Shown: positions 1-6,585, counted from the stretch's first letter. The stretch: DNA of 7,190 nt from JBGTKH01 sp041744735 (GCA_041744735.1 JBGTKH010000148.1:1-7190), one strand, 5' to 3'. Translations and numbers: made by a program. Notes: a model not told the origin generated them from the letters alone.

Positions 1-125
1 GACGAACTGTTAGAGCGATTTTTGACAATTGAAGAATCATCGAGAATGCCAGCCAGCATCGGCAGCAACAAAAATGCTGCCAGCAAGGATGTCGTGAGTA
101 CATTTCTTTTGGAATAGCAACACAA
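1..125. other. Ambiguous left edge: possible partial gene
   Basis: Two readings are open and I cannot choose. On the minus strand, a frame opening with TTG at 125 runs off the left edge; it encodes a basic stretch (residues SKRN) followed by a hydrophobic core (SLLAAFLLLPMLAGIL) and then DDSS, which looks like a signal peptide or membrane anchor of a gene downstream of the nucleotidyltransferase. It has no ATG or GTG and no Shine-Dalgarno, so the start is weak. On the plus strand, frame 1 is open from base 1 to a TAG at 115-117 and could be the last 38 residues of a convergent gene (it ends in STFLLE). Third-position GC is similar in both and does not help. The stretch is more AT-rich than the rest of the window. 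Confidence 0.25.
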
Positions 126-188
126 TCGTCGGCCAGTACCCGAGATGCGAGCACAGTCGAAGCGACGCGACGTGGCGAAAGTCCAGAA

Positions 189-791
189 TCAGTCGTTTGC
201 AGTCACGTAGAATTCCTGCACGAGTTGTTCGAAATCGTCGAGTCGCTGCTGATCGAGCCCAACCGCAGCCGCTTGGCTGCGAACCCAATCGAGGTCGAGA
301 CCGCCGACATTTTTGGTCAGTATCCCCCGGATATCTTCTTGATCCAAGGGGCGGAATGCGAGCAACTTCAGTAGCAGCAGGCCCTCGGCGTCCGCTACCC
401 GCACAACTCGCTCGTTGAAAGCCTCGTCACTCGCCCGTTCGATGATGCGATGAAAAACGGGAATCACTGGTTTTAGCAGGTCCACCTGAACACGCCCGGG
501 CCACTGCACCGCAAGCATGCCGCCGTCGTTCCACTGACGGATTGCGGCGACGACATCCAATTGGCAGCCACGGTCGCGCATGGCCTCGAGGAGTGATGGC
601 AGTCGCAGTTGGATAATATGCATCAAGATGTCAACGTCTTCCGTCGCACGCACGTTTCCGCGAAGTGCCACTCCGAGCCCACCGATCAACGCATATTGTG
701 CGCCGTGTGCGTTCAGCACGTCGACGAGTTGCGACAACGTGGTTGTCACGCGAGAATCAACGGCTTGATCCGGCCCGTTTTGTGAGTTCAT
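189..791 (-). CDS. Nucleotidyltransferase-fold protein, AbiEii/MNT-like (possible toxin)
   Basis: This 200-residue protein has the polymerase-beta-type nucleotidyltransferase signature. GG at residues 37-38 is followed by TEDVDIL, with the metal-binding aspartates D52 and D54, and a third acidic residue lies in VQVDLL (D104). After this comes EGLLLLKLLAFRPLDQEDI (about 136-154), the lysine plus DxxDI helix typical of AbiEii/DUF6036-type proteins. In that family the enzymes transfer nucleotides, and known members (AbiEii, MenT) are toxins acting on RNA; a toxic role here is inference. I chose ATG 791 because an upstream start at 893 adds a low-complexity extension lying almost wholly inside the preceding gene. 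With this start it overlaps the small upstream gene by 35 bp, so the two are probably translationally coupled. No Shine-Dalgarno is visible. The catalytic residues look intact. Confidence 0.85.
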   Translation of the reverse strand: MNSQNGPDQAVDSRVTTTLSQLVDVLNAHGAQYALIGGLGVALRGNVRATEDVDILMHIIQLRLPSLLEAMRDRGCQLDVVAAIRQWNDGGMLAVQWPGRVQVDLLKPVIPVFHRIIERASDEAFNERVVRVADAEGLLLLKLLAFRPLDQEDIRGILTKNVGGLDLDWVRSQAAAVGLDQQRLDDFEQLVQEFYVTAND

Positions 792-1014
792 GCCAGCATG
801 CTCTGAATTCGGCTTCGCGCTGATCGCGCAGGCTCGGTCGTGAATCATCCTTGGACGCCTTGAACTGTGCGATGGTTGACAGCAGGCCGTCAATGGCCTG
901 AATGCGCTGGAGAAAGGACTTCCCGCGGTCCGCTGCGATCAACCGCCGCAACCGGTCCTGTTCGCTCGGGAATTGGATGGGCAGAACAGACATAGACGTG
1001 TCATCGTGAGTCAT
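757..1014 (-). CDS. Small helical protein, possible antitoxin partner of the nucleotidyltransferase
   Basis: I recognise no family in this 85-residue protein. It has a short N-terminal strand-like stretch (SVLPIQF, 9-15), then a predicted helical, strongly charged body: RLRRLIAADRGKSFLQRIQAIDGLLSTIAQF (about 21-51) and a second arginine/glutamate-rich helix (about 61-80). There is no signal peptide, membrane segment or recognisable helix-turn-helix. Its 3' end overlaps the start of the nucleotidyltransferase gene by 35 bp, the arrangement usual for toxin-antitoxin pairs with the antitoxin first. A perfect inverted repeat sits just 6 bp before the start codon and would suit autoregulation. ATG 1014 is chosen as the longest reading; ATG 993 (MSVLPIQF) is a plausible alternative. 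It is unlike AbiEi, the usual AbiEii antitoxin, which is larger and has a winged helix. The antitoxin role is inferred from position only. Confidence 0.65.
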   Translation of the reverse strand: MTHDDTSMSVLPIQFPSEQDRLRRLIAADRGKSFLQRIQAIDGLLSTIAQFKASKDDSRPSLRDQREAEFRACWHELTKRAGSSR

Positions 1015-1020
1015 GCGCGT

Positions 1021-1049
1021 CGACCGTAATTCGGTCGTACCTCATTCTA
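1021..1049 (-). promoter_or_regulatory. Candidate promoter -10 and palindromic operator of the two-gene operon
   Basis: A perfect inverted repeat, CGACCG-TAATT-CGGTCG, occupies 1021-1037 (6-bp arms, 5-bp spacer), six bases upstream of the ATG of the small protein. On the minus strand it is preceded by TAGAAT (plus-strand 1049-1044), one mismatch from the TATAAT consensus. Transcription from that box would begin near 1037, so the palindrome would cover about +1 to +17, a position suited to repression. No convincing -35 hexamer is found 16-18 bp upstream. The palindrome and the -10 match are seen directly; their use as operator and promoter is inference. Confidence 0.45.
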
Positions 1050-1189
1050 CACAACCCCGCCGCTTCGCACACTTGCCGCAACGTAGCGCGGATTCACTGC
1101 CGACGTTATCGAGAAGGGGCTTCCGGCGTCCCGACGCTGCCCAATGATCAGAACGGAATCCCACCTACTTTGGCGGCGGCTTTGCGGCT
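1050..1189. other. Intergenic spacer after the protease gene
   Basis: This stretch separates the protease stop codon from the promoter region of the small two-gene operon. It has a short GC-rich inverted repeat, GCGTC-CC-GACGC at 1126-1137, about 55 bases past the protease stop. No T-tract follows it on the minus strand, so I do not call it a terminator. No small ORF with coding character is visible. Confidence 0.4.
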
Positions 1190-4123
1190 TTAGGATTCTT
1201 CAGCGCTTAGCAGGTCGAGCAAGGATTCGTCGAGCATGAGGCTCGTGTCGGCGAGTGCGGCGAGATGATCATCGTCGTCCTGCAGCGTCCGACGATCGCG
1301 CAACTGGCTCGTCGGGGAGTCGGCAGCATGGCTCGGCTCAATGAGATCGACAAGAGTCGTGCGGGATTTGACTTTGCCGAAAGTGGCCAGCAGCGTGTCG
1401 ACGTTGTGGGCTGCAAGCTGAGGCTTGAGCGACGATAAGCGGCCGTGCAACGATGGGACAGTTGCGTTGTTGGCAGCCACGGTAGCGGATACGAACAACG
1501 ATAACGAAATGGTGGGCGTCGTGGAGGCGTCTCGGCCATTGAAAAGTGAAGGCTGGACAACGGTCACAAGCGAGGGCGCAACGACGATCTCGTCGTGATG
1601 CTCGTGAGCGTCGCGGTCATCATAATCCACGTGGACATCCAACAGGTCGCGGAGGCGAAGTTCGGCGGCTGGGTTGTCCTGACCTTCGGTGGCGTAAGTA
1701 AAGTTGCCGGAGATCAACGATGCCAAGGCCGCGTCGAGGGCGGCCGATTCGCCTTCACCCGCTGAGCCGCCTGCGCCGCCTCCGCTGCTTCCTCCGGACG
1801 TCGAATTGCCCGCCGTCGCTTGTGCCCGCAAATGAGCGATCAACTCAAAGACGTCCATGCTCGTCAGGGCATTGTCGCCGCTGACGTCCCAAAAGTGGGT
1901 CGGGCCTCCCGTGGGCGGAGCACCCAGTTGTCGCGGGCCATTGCGACGCAGTTCGGCAATTAAAGAAAATACATCCAGCGCGATGACTTTGCCGCTGCCG
2001 TCCACGTCGAAACGATTCGACGAATTCTGCCAAGGCTTCGGTGGAGCGCTGAGTGAACCGCCGAAGTCAACGCCGCTGGTCGAGGCGCCTGCGGCGAATG
2101 TCACAGTTTGCGATGCCGCCGTGGTGATGGTCTGTCCCGTCGGCGCCGTGGCTTGCACCGTGTAATTGCCGGACGGCAGGAAGGCAAACGCATAAGCCCC
2201 CTGCGCATCGGTTACGGCGGTAGTTTTGGGACCGAACTGCAGATTGTCGAACTGCACCGCGGTGCCCAGATGTGCTTTGGCGATTGCGTAGGCAATGTCA
2301 GCCGTGGGACGGTTGAGGATCATGGTCTCGAACTGGCCACTGGCCAACGCCCGCGTCGTATAACGGCCTAGCAGCCGATTGTTGGCGTCGTAGATTTCCA
2401 GCCGACCATAGTCAAAATCGCTGTTGCTGACGGCGTCCAAGCTGACGGTGCTGACGGGTGACAAAAAGTCCATACGCAGATTTCGGCTGGCGGAAGTCCA
2501 CTCGGCGCTCGTCACCGTTCCGCTGCCTGACAACACGTGGCCGAAGACTTTCGTGCCGGTCGACGCGGTCGGCCGGACGTTGACCAACACGGTGTCGTCA
2601 AAGACGCCGGAACCAATGGCTTGCAGGGTGACATGGATTTTGGCCTGATTGACCTGCACAAATTCGTCGAAGTCGTCGGGCTCGACACCTTTCGCGAACT
2701 GCAACGGCTGGCCGGCTTCGTCCAGCAATTCCACGGTCCAGCCCGAAAGCCCCGATGTCTCGGCAGCAGCCAGGACGCCATCGCTGTTGGTGTCGTTACG
2801 GACGAACCCGCTGATTCCAGGCGTGGGAACCGAACCGGGTCGATCCGGCCCGCCAACATAGATCGGGGAAGTGACGCCGGTGCGTTCATCGATCGTGCGA
2901 ATTTCGATCGTCGTAAAGTCGGCGGGAACGGGTATCGCCAGATTCAACGCGGCTGTGTGTGTGTTGTAAACGATCGGCACGGGTTGCCAAGGTCCTGTGC
3001 CGTCGAGGCGAAATTGGGCCCGGGTGATTTTGTTGATCGTGATGTCGTTTTGCAGGCCGGATGAGTTTTGATTCGGCAGAGTCTGCACCGACGACGAGCC
3101 CACAAACTGATAAGTGCCACTGGCCGAATCGTAGTGGCCCGAGCCGGACAGTGTGTGCGGCACGTCGAGCACATCGAAAATACCGTTGCCGTCGCTGTCG
3201 CGCCAGCCGATCATTTCCAGCGAAGTAGGCGAGCTAGTGTGATTGACATAGGCGTTATCGATCGACGCACCATTCGACATGATGCTGTCGACGTGCACAA
3301 AACCGGGCGCCGGATTGTCTGCCGCGTTGAGATTCTGGGTGTCGTAGTAACCGCGGCGGGCTGTGTAGGTGATGCTGCTGCTGCCAGCATACTCGTCATA
3401 GGCCCAGAACATGTGCCCGGCTTCATGAGCGTAGGTACTTGGCGGGCGCTCGGAAGGCGTGACGAAGAACCGCCCGCCCGAGTACGCAAAAGCACGGCTG
3501 AACGAACCGCCGGACAAGAACGCTTCGTCGGGATCGTTCTCCGAATTGACCACGAACATGGTGAACGCCCAGTCGGTGTTGTGCTTGATCCGTTGCGAGT
3601 TGTTAAACGTGCGAATGTCTGTGCTAAAGTCGCCCGAGGGATTGGCCACGACGTCGTTCAGGAAATCGTAGATCCAAAGTTCAAAGTCATTCGAGATGCG
3701 CGAAATCGGTTCGTAGACGGTGTTGACGGGATTGTCGGAGTACGTGTAGTCAAAAAGGAAATTCAGCGGCTGCGGACGGATGGCACTAGCCGGTTGTTGG
3801 GCCAGCGTATCGACCCACCATTGCAGTCCTTCCTCAATGCGGGCCTTCGTCGAGGCGATGTTCGCGTCCGTCCAGTCTTCGAGGTTCTGTTCCCCGAAAG
3901 CGACCGGCTGCGACTCCATTAAGACGACCGTCACGCTCACATCACCCAGCATGTACTCGGCGGTGTCATCGGCGACGGCGCCGAAGGGCATCGACGTGAG
4001 CAGCGCCCGTTCTTCCAGCCGCTCAAATACCGTCGCGCCGACCCTGCGCAGCAAGATTTGGCGGTTGCGCGAACGAGAGTGTCTCCGGCGGCGCGTGATC
4101 GCTTTACGCAACAATGAGAGCAT
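1190..4123 (-). CDS. Secreted multidomain metzincin-like metalloprotease with SdrD B-like and dockerin-like domains
   Basis: This is a 977-residue protein predicted to be exported. Residues 1-30 are strongly basic and 33-44 give the planctomycete leader motif FERLEERALLTS. A peptidase region (about 45-320) holds HEAGHMFWAYDEY at 233-245: H233, E234 and H237 with D243 as likely third zinc ligand, matching HExxHxxxxxD, though the usual glycine is W240. SIMS at 280-283 is a likely Met-turn. DSDGNGIFDVLD at 309-320 is a calcium-type loop. GISGFVRNDTNSDGV (436-450) begins an SdrD B-like domain whose end (TDAQGAYAFAFLPSGNYTVQA, about 638-658) follows an inserted beta-rich segment. A dockerin-like pair of loops starts at D706 and D746. 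A Gly/Ser linker (777-793), a His/Asp-rich patch (829-845) and an acidic tail follow. ATG 4123 is chosen because the open frame upstream to 4369 is only arginine-rich non-coding sequence. The substrate is unknown. Confidence 0.88.
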   Translation of the reverse strand: MLSLLRKAITRRRRHSRSRNRQILLRRVGATVFERLEERALLTSMPFGAVADDTAEYMLGDVSVTVVLMESQPVAFGEQNLEDWTDANIASTKARIEEGLQWWVDTLAQQPASAIRPQPLNFLFDYTYSDNPVNTVYEPISRISNDFELWIYDFLNDVVANPSGDFSTDIRTFNNSQRIKHNTDWAFTMFVVNSENDPDEAFLSGGSFSRAFAYSGGRFFVTPSERPPSTYAHEAGHMFWAYDEYAGSSSITYTARRGYYDTQNLNAADNPAPGFVHVDSIMSNGASIDNAYVNHTSSPTSLEMIGWRDSDGNGIFDVLDVPHTLSGSGHYDSASGTYQFVGSSSVQTLPNQNSSGLQNDITINKITRAQFRLDGTGPWQPVPIVYNTHTAALNLAIPVPADFTTIEIRTIDERTGVTSPIYVGGPDRPGSVPTPGISGFVRNDTNSDGVLAAAETSGLSGWTVELLDEAGQPLQFAKGVEPDDFDEFVQVNQAKIHVTLQAIGSGVFDDTVLVNVRPTASTGTKVFGHVLSGSGTVTSAEWTSASRNLRMDFLSPVSTVSLDAVSNSDFDYGRLEIYDANNRLLGRYTTRALASGQFETMILNRPTADIAYAIAKAHLGTAVQFDNLQFGPKTTAVTDAQGAYAFAFLPSGNYTVQATAPTGQTITTAASQTVTFAAGASTSGVDFGGSLSAPPKPWQNSSNRFDVDGSGKVIALDVFSLIAELRRNGPRQLGAPPTGGPTHFWDVSGDNALTSMDVFELIAHLRAQATAGNSTSGGSSGGGAGGSAGEGESAALDAALASLISGNFTYATEGQDNPAAELRLRDLLDVHVDYDDRDAHEHHDEIVVAPSLVTVVQPSLFNGRDASTTPTISLSLFVSATVAANNATVPSLHGRLSSLKPQLAAHNVDTLLATFGKVKSRTTLVDLIEPSHAADSPTSQLRDRRTLQDDDDHLAALADTSLMLDESLLDLLSAEES

Positions 4124-4522
4124 AGTCCGACTGCAAGATGATTCCGTAGACGATGCCAGGCGAGAGCCCCGTCTACATGATAGCCTTCGCCCCTGCCTGC
4201 GGCTAGCGTTTGGCGCTCCGTAACCTCTCTGCCGACCACGCACTAGATCGGAAAAAACCGATAATCCCAGCAAATCGGGCAGCGGCGGAGGCAAGAGGCT
4301 ACGGTGTCGATATGAACGGAAAACGCGACTTTCCCTTCCAATGGCAATTGTCGACCAACGACAGCGCACGATCTACCCGTGCCAAGTAGACGCACCCGCG
4401 TGGGAAAAGTTCCAGGATTTCCGAAAAGCCGGCGGCATTAGAATTGCATCGCATCGCATCAGCACGGTAACATCGGCCAAAGTGGCTGGTGTACGATTGA
4501 GTTTGCCAAATTGCAAAGTAGG
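4124..4522. other. Divergent intergenic region between protease and receiver genes
   Basis: This 400-bp region should hold promoters for both directions. Visible structures: an imperfect hairpin at 4200-4220 (CGG-CT-AGCG, loop TTTGG, CGCTCCG; two bulged bases); ATCGG-AAAAAA-CCGAT at 4247-4262; and three tandem copies of GCATC at 4446-4460. A sigma-54-like element is listed separately. The text around 4190-4222 resembles GC-rich repeats I associate with planctomycete intergenic DNA, but I cannot confirm that. A 79-codon plus-strand frame at 4341-4580 has no family features and overlaps the receiver gene, so I treat it as chance. Confidence 0.45.
4433..4448 (+). promoter_or_regulatory. Candidate sigma-54 (-24/-12) promoter of the receiver gene
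   Basis: The sequence CGGCATT-AGAA-TTGCA matches the consensus TGGCACG-N4-TTGCA at GGCA and TTGCA. The invariant GG (4434-4435) and GC (4446-4447) are exactly 10 bases apart. It would start transcription near 4459, 65-95 bases upstream of the receiver start. Three of the seven -24 positions mismatch, so the call is tentative. Confidence 0.3.
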
Positions 4523-4552
4523 ATGGATTATCAGTCCGTCCCATACCGCACG

Positions 4553-4948
4553 ATGTATCTGGAATCGCCATCGCTGTTGATCACCGACGACGATCGCGCC
4601 TTTCGCGAAACGCTGCAGGGTGTGTTCGAGCCGCGGGGATTCCGCACACTGTTGGCCGGGGACGGCGAGCAGGCGCTGCGGATCGTTCGCAGCGAGCCGG
4701 TGCATTTGATCTTGTTGGACATGCACATGCCACGGCTGACCGGCCTGGAAACCATTCGCCGCCTTAAAGTGCTGGGCGCGCCGCCGCCGTGCATCCTGAT
4801 CTCGGCCGGCCTCGACGACGTGCTGGCCGAAGCCGCCCGTCAAGCTGACGCCTTCTCGGTGCTCTCCAAGCCAGTCAGCTACTCCGAGATCACGCACATC
4901 GTCGCCGAAGCCATGCGGCAGACGTACGACTGGCAGTTTACTTTCTAG
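4553..4948 (+). CDS. Stand-alone response-regulator receiver (REC) domain protein
   Basis: This protein of 131 residues is one CheY-like receiver domain with nothing attached. All phosphorylation-site residues are present: the acidic cluster in LLITDDDRAF (D12-D14), the phospho-acceptor in LILLDMHMPRLTG (D56), the switch serine in ILISAG (S84) and the lysine of LSKP (K106). It should be phosphorylated by a sensor kinase that is not in this window. With no output domain it must act in trans, by protein-protein contact or as part of a phosphorelay. The next gene, a STAS-AAA+ sigma-54 activator without its own receiver, is an obvious candidate partner, but this rests on position. Starts at ATG 4523 (10 residues longer, AGG directly abutting) or TTG 4511 are possible. 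ATG 4553 gives the usual short lead into the first strand. No start has a well-spaced Shine-Dalgarno. Confidence 0.9.
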   Translation: MYLESPSLLITDDDRAFRETLQGVFEPRGFRTLLAGDGEQALRIVRSEPVHLILLDMHMPRLTGLETIRRLKVLGAPPPCILISAGLDDVLAEAARQADAFSVLSKPVSYSEITHIVAEAMRQTYDWQFTF

Positions 4949-5151
4949 TCAACAATTAATCTGTCGAGCAGCTACGCTGACGAGCAGCCGCTGGGCGCTG
5001 GCCCTCGGTTCGTACGTTGAAACCGGTGGGCTGATCAATTCCGGCAACTATTCCCGATCGGCCTGACATACGTTTGTCACCGGCATGGTGCAAGCGGCGG
5101 ACTGCGTGCGGCTCATTCGGGCCGGTTTATCATTTCACGCGAGCTTACCCA
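4949..5151. other. Intergenic spacer between receiver and STAS-AAA+ genes
   Basis: This 203-bp gap is long for an operon, so the downstream gene may have its own promoter. It holds a direct repeat CGAGCAGC (4965-4972 and 4981-4988) and a short inverted repeat TGACA-N6-TGTCA (5064-5079). CGGCATG-GTGC-AAGC at 5081-5095 keeps the -24/-12 GG-N10-GC spacing but fits sigma-54 consensus poorly at -12. No terminator with a T-tract is seen. Confidence 0.35.
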
Positions 5152-6465
5152 ATGGCCCGGCGTCAGCACCGCAATGATGTAAACATCAGCAGCCACCACG
5201 ACACTTCCCTCGTTTCCATTACCCGTGATCAACTGGTGGACGAGCGTGTTGTACGGCGGTTTGCCAAGCGGCTGTTGGGCTTGGCCGACGATGCGCTTGG
5301 GCGGGGGCTGCAACTGGATCTAAGAAACGTCGAGCATGTTTCGAGTCTCGCGCTGTCCAATCTGATCGCGGTACACAAGCGTGTGCGGGACCGCGGTGGG
5401 AAGCTCACCTTGTGGAACGTGCGTCCGGCGCTGGCTGAAATTCTACAGGCCACAAAGTTGGACCACGTGTTCGCTATCGAACCGGGGACGATGGAGGATG
5501 AAACTTCCGGCCCAGTCGCGCCGCCTGCGGTGTTAAAGATGCCGGGCGCCGCCGCATCGATATCGCCAGAGTCAAGAATCGTTTTCGATCTGTTCGCTCA
5601 GCACGGCTTTCTCACTCAAAGCCCGCGCACGTTGCCGGTCTTAGAGCGTATTGCGCGAGCCAGTGAGATGAGCGACTTGACGGTCCTGTTGCGGGGTGAG
5701 ACTGGCACCGGCAAACAGCGGTTGGCGGATGCCATTCACGCGCTGGATCGCAAACGTTGCGGCAGGAACCTGATCCCCATAAACTGTGGCAACATCAACC
5801 GGTCGATGGCCGAGAGCGAACTGTTCGGTCACGTCCGTGGCGCCTTCACGGGTGCCGACCGCGAGAGGCCAGGTGTCTTTCGCTCCGCGCACGGCGGGAC
5901 GTTGCTGCTGGACGAGATCGGCGAATTGGATTTGGACCTGCAGCCCAAGTTGCTGCGTGTGCTGGAGGAACACCGCCTTTTGCCGCTGGGCGCCGACTTC
6001 GAGCACCAGGTAGATGTACGTGTGATCGCGGCCACGCATCGCCCGCTACAACAGATGGTCGAAGCCAAGCAGTTCCGCGCCGACTTGTACCACCGTCTAA
6101 GCGGCTACACAATCCGCATCCCGCCGCTGCGCGAACGCCCGGAGGACATCGAACTACAAGCCGCGCACTTCCTGTCCCAGTATGCCATCAAAGATCACCC
6201 GACGCTGACCGGCTTCAGCCCCGAGGCGCTCGACGCCTTGCGCCGCATGCCCTGGGGCGGCAACACTCGCCAGTTGCAAAACGTCGTTCGCGAGACATTG
6301 GTTGATCGCCCCCGCGGCCCGCTGATCCAGTTGCACGAACTGCCTCGCTTGGTCGTCGAGCAATCCGCCGGCGCGCTGGACGCGGGGCAAGCGGCGAAAG
6401 TATCCGCGCCGGTTAACGATCCGTCTGAGACGTTGTCCGACCGCCATCTGCGCTGCGACGGTTAA
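5152..6465 (+). CDS. STAS domain fused to sigma-54 activator AAA+ domain, no HTH
   Basis: This 437-residue protein joins two modules. Residues about 18-112 form a STAS (anti-sigma-factor-antagonist-like) domain: LQLDLRNVEHVSSLALSNLIAVHKRV aligns with the strand-SSG-helix element, with S64/S65 where SpoIIAA-type proteins are phosphorylated. Residues about 145-400 are a bacterial enhancer-binding-protein AAA+ domain: Walker A GETGTGK (182-188), the sigma-54 contact loop GAFTGA (230-235), Walker B TLLLDE (250-255), sensor I AATH (293-296), arginine fingers R309 and R315, sensor II WGGNTRQL (368-375). This should hydrolyse ATP to open sigma-54 RNA polymerase complexes. The last ~55 residues show no Fis-type helix-turn-helix, and none appears in any frame before the next gene, so DNA targeting is unexplained. 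ATG 5152 is chosen since STAS begins soon after; TTG 5074 adds 26 unlikely residues. Confidence 0.92.
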   Translation: MARRQHRNDVNISSHHDTSLVSITRDQLVDERVVRRFAKRLLGLADDALGRGLQLDLRNVEHVSSLALSNLIAVHKRVRDRGGKLTLWNVRPALAEILQATKLDHVFAIEPGTMEDETSGPVAPPAVLKMPGAAASISPESRIVFDLFAQHGFLTQSPRTLPVLERIARASEMSDLTVLLRGETGTGKQRLADAIHALDRKRCGRNLIPINCGNINRSMAESELFGHVRGAFTGADRERPGVFRSAHGGTLLLDEIGELDLDLQPKLLRVLEEHRLLPLGADFEHQVDVRVIAATHRPLQQMVEAKQFRADLYHRLSGYTIRIPPLRERPEDIELQAAHFLSQYAIKDHPTLTGFSPEALDALRRMPWGGNTRQLQNVVRETLVDRPRGPLIQLHELPRLVVEQSAGALDAGQAAKVSAPVNDPSETLSDRHLRCDG

Positions 6466-6489
6466 GACACTTCGAGACGCCAACGCTTC

Positions 6490-6505
6490 CGGCACGCCGC
6501 GTGCA
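6490..6505 (+). promoter_or_regulatory. Candidate sigma-54 (-24/-12) promoter of the collagen-like gene
   Basis: The sequence CGGCACG-CCGC-GTGCA matches TGGCACG-N4-TTGCA at all but two positions. The invariant GG (6491-6492) and GC (6503-6504) are exactly 10 bases apart. Transcription would start near 6516, about 77 bases before the GTG start at 6593. It lies directly after a gene for a sigma-54 activator. Caveat: the core is also a small palindrome (GCACG-CCG-CGTGC, 6492-6504), so the match could be incidental. Confidence 0.5.
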
Positions 6506-6578
6506 ATAGTTGCGGCAATCACGATTTCGTCCGGCCGCCGCGAGCGGTCAATTCAACTCAACTTTCAATTGCCTTGCC

Positions 6579-6585
6579 GGGAGGG
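6579..6585 (+). promoter_or_regulatory. Shine-Dalgarno sequence deciding a GTG start
   Basis: GGGAGGG contains the GGAGG core (6580-6584) eight bases before GTG 6593 and fourteen before ATG 6599. The spacing favours the GTG. It is the only strong ribosome-binding site seen in this window. Confidence 0.65.

Noticed and set aside
792..893. N-terminal extension of the nucleotidyltransferase to the start at 893
   Set aside because: The extra 34 residues have no family match and lie almost entirely inside the upstream gene; ATG 791 gives the usual family length.
1126..1137. Rho-independent terminator after the protease gene
   Set aside because: The stem is only five pairs with a two-base loop and there is no T-tract after it on the minus strand.
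2537..3064. Plus-strand open frame of 175 codons opposite the protease gene
   Set aside because: It is antisense to the SdrD B-like region, has no recognisable domain, and is best explained as a shadow.
3068..3922. Long plus-strand open frame (284 codons) opposite the protease gene
   Set aside because: It lies wholly antisense to a gene with clear domains; its protein is rich in Val, Arg and Asp with no motif. It is a shadow produced by high-GC codon bias.
4124..4369. N-terminal extension of the protease to the start at 4369
   Set aside because: The 82 extra residues are arginine- and serine-rich, and they would bury the basic leader and LEERALLT motif that should lie near the N-terminus.
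4341..4580. Plus-strand 79-codon frame before the receiver
   Set aside because: It overlaps the receiver start, lacks the codon bias of its neighbours, has no motif, and covers the likely promoter region.
4373..4897. Minus-strand open frame of 174 codons over the receiver gene
   Set aside because: The receiver on the plus strand has all active-site residues in place; the antisense product has none of a family's features.
5757..6305. Plus-strand open frame of 182 codons inside the AAA+ gene
   Set aside because: It is an out-of-frame, arginine- and proline-rich reading of a conserved ATPase domain.
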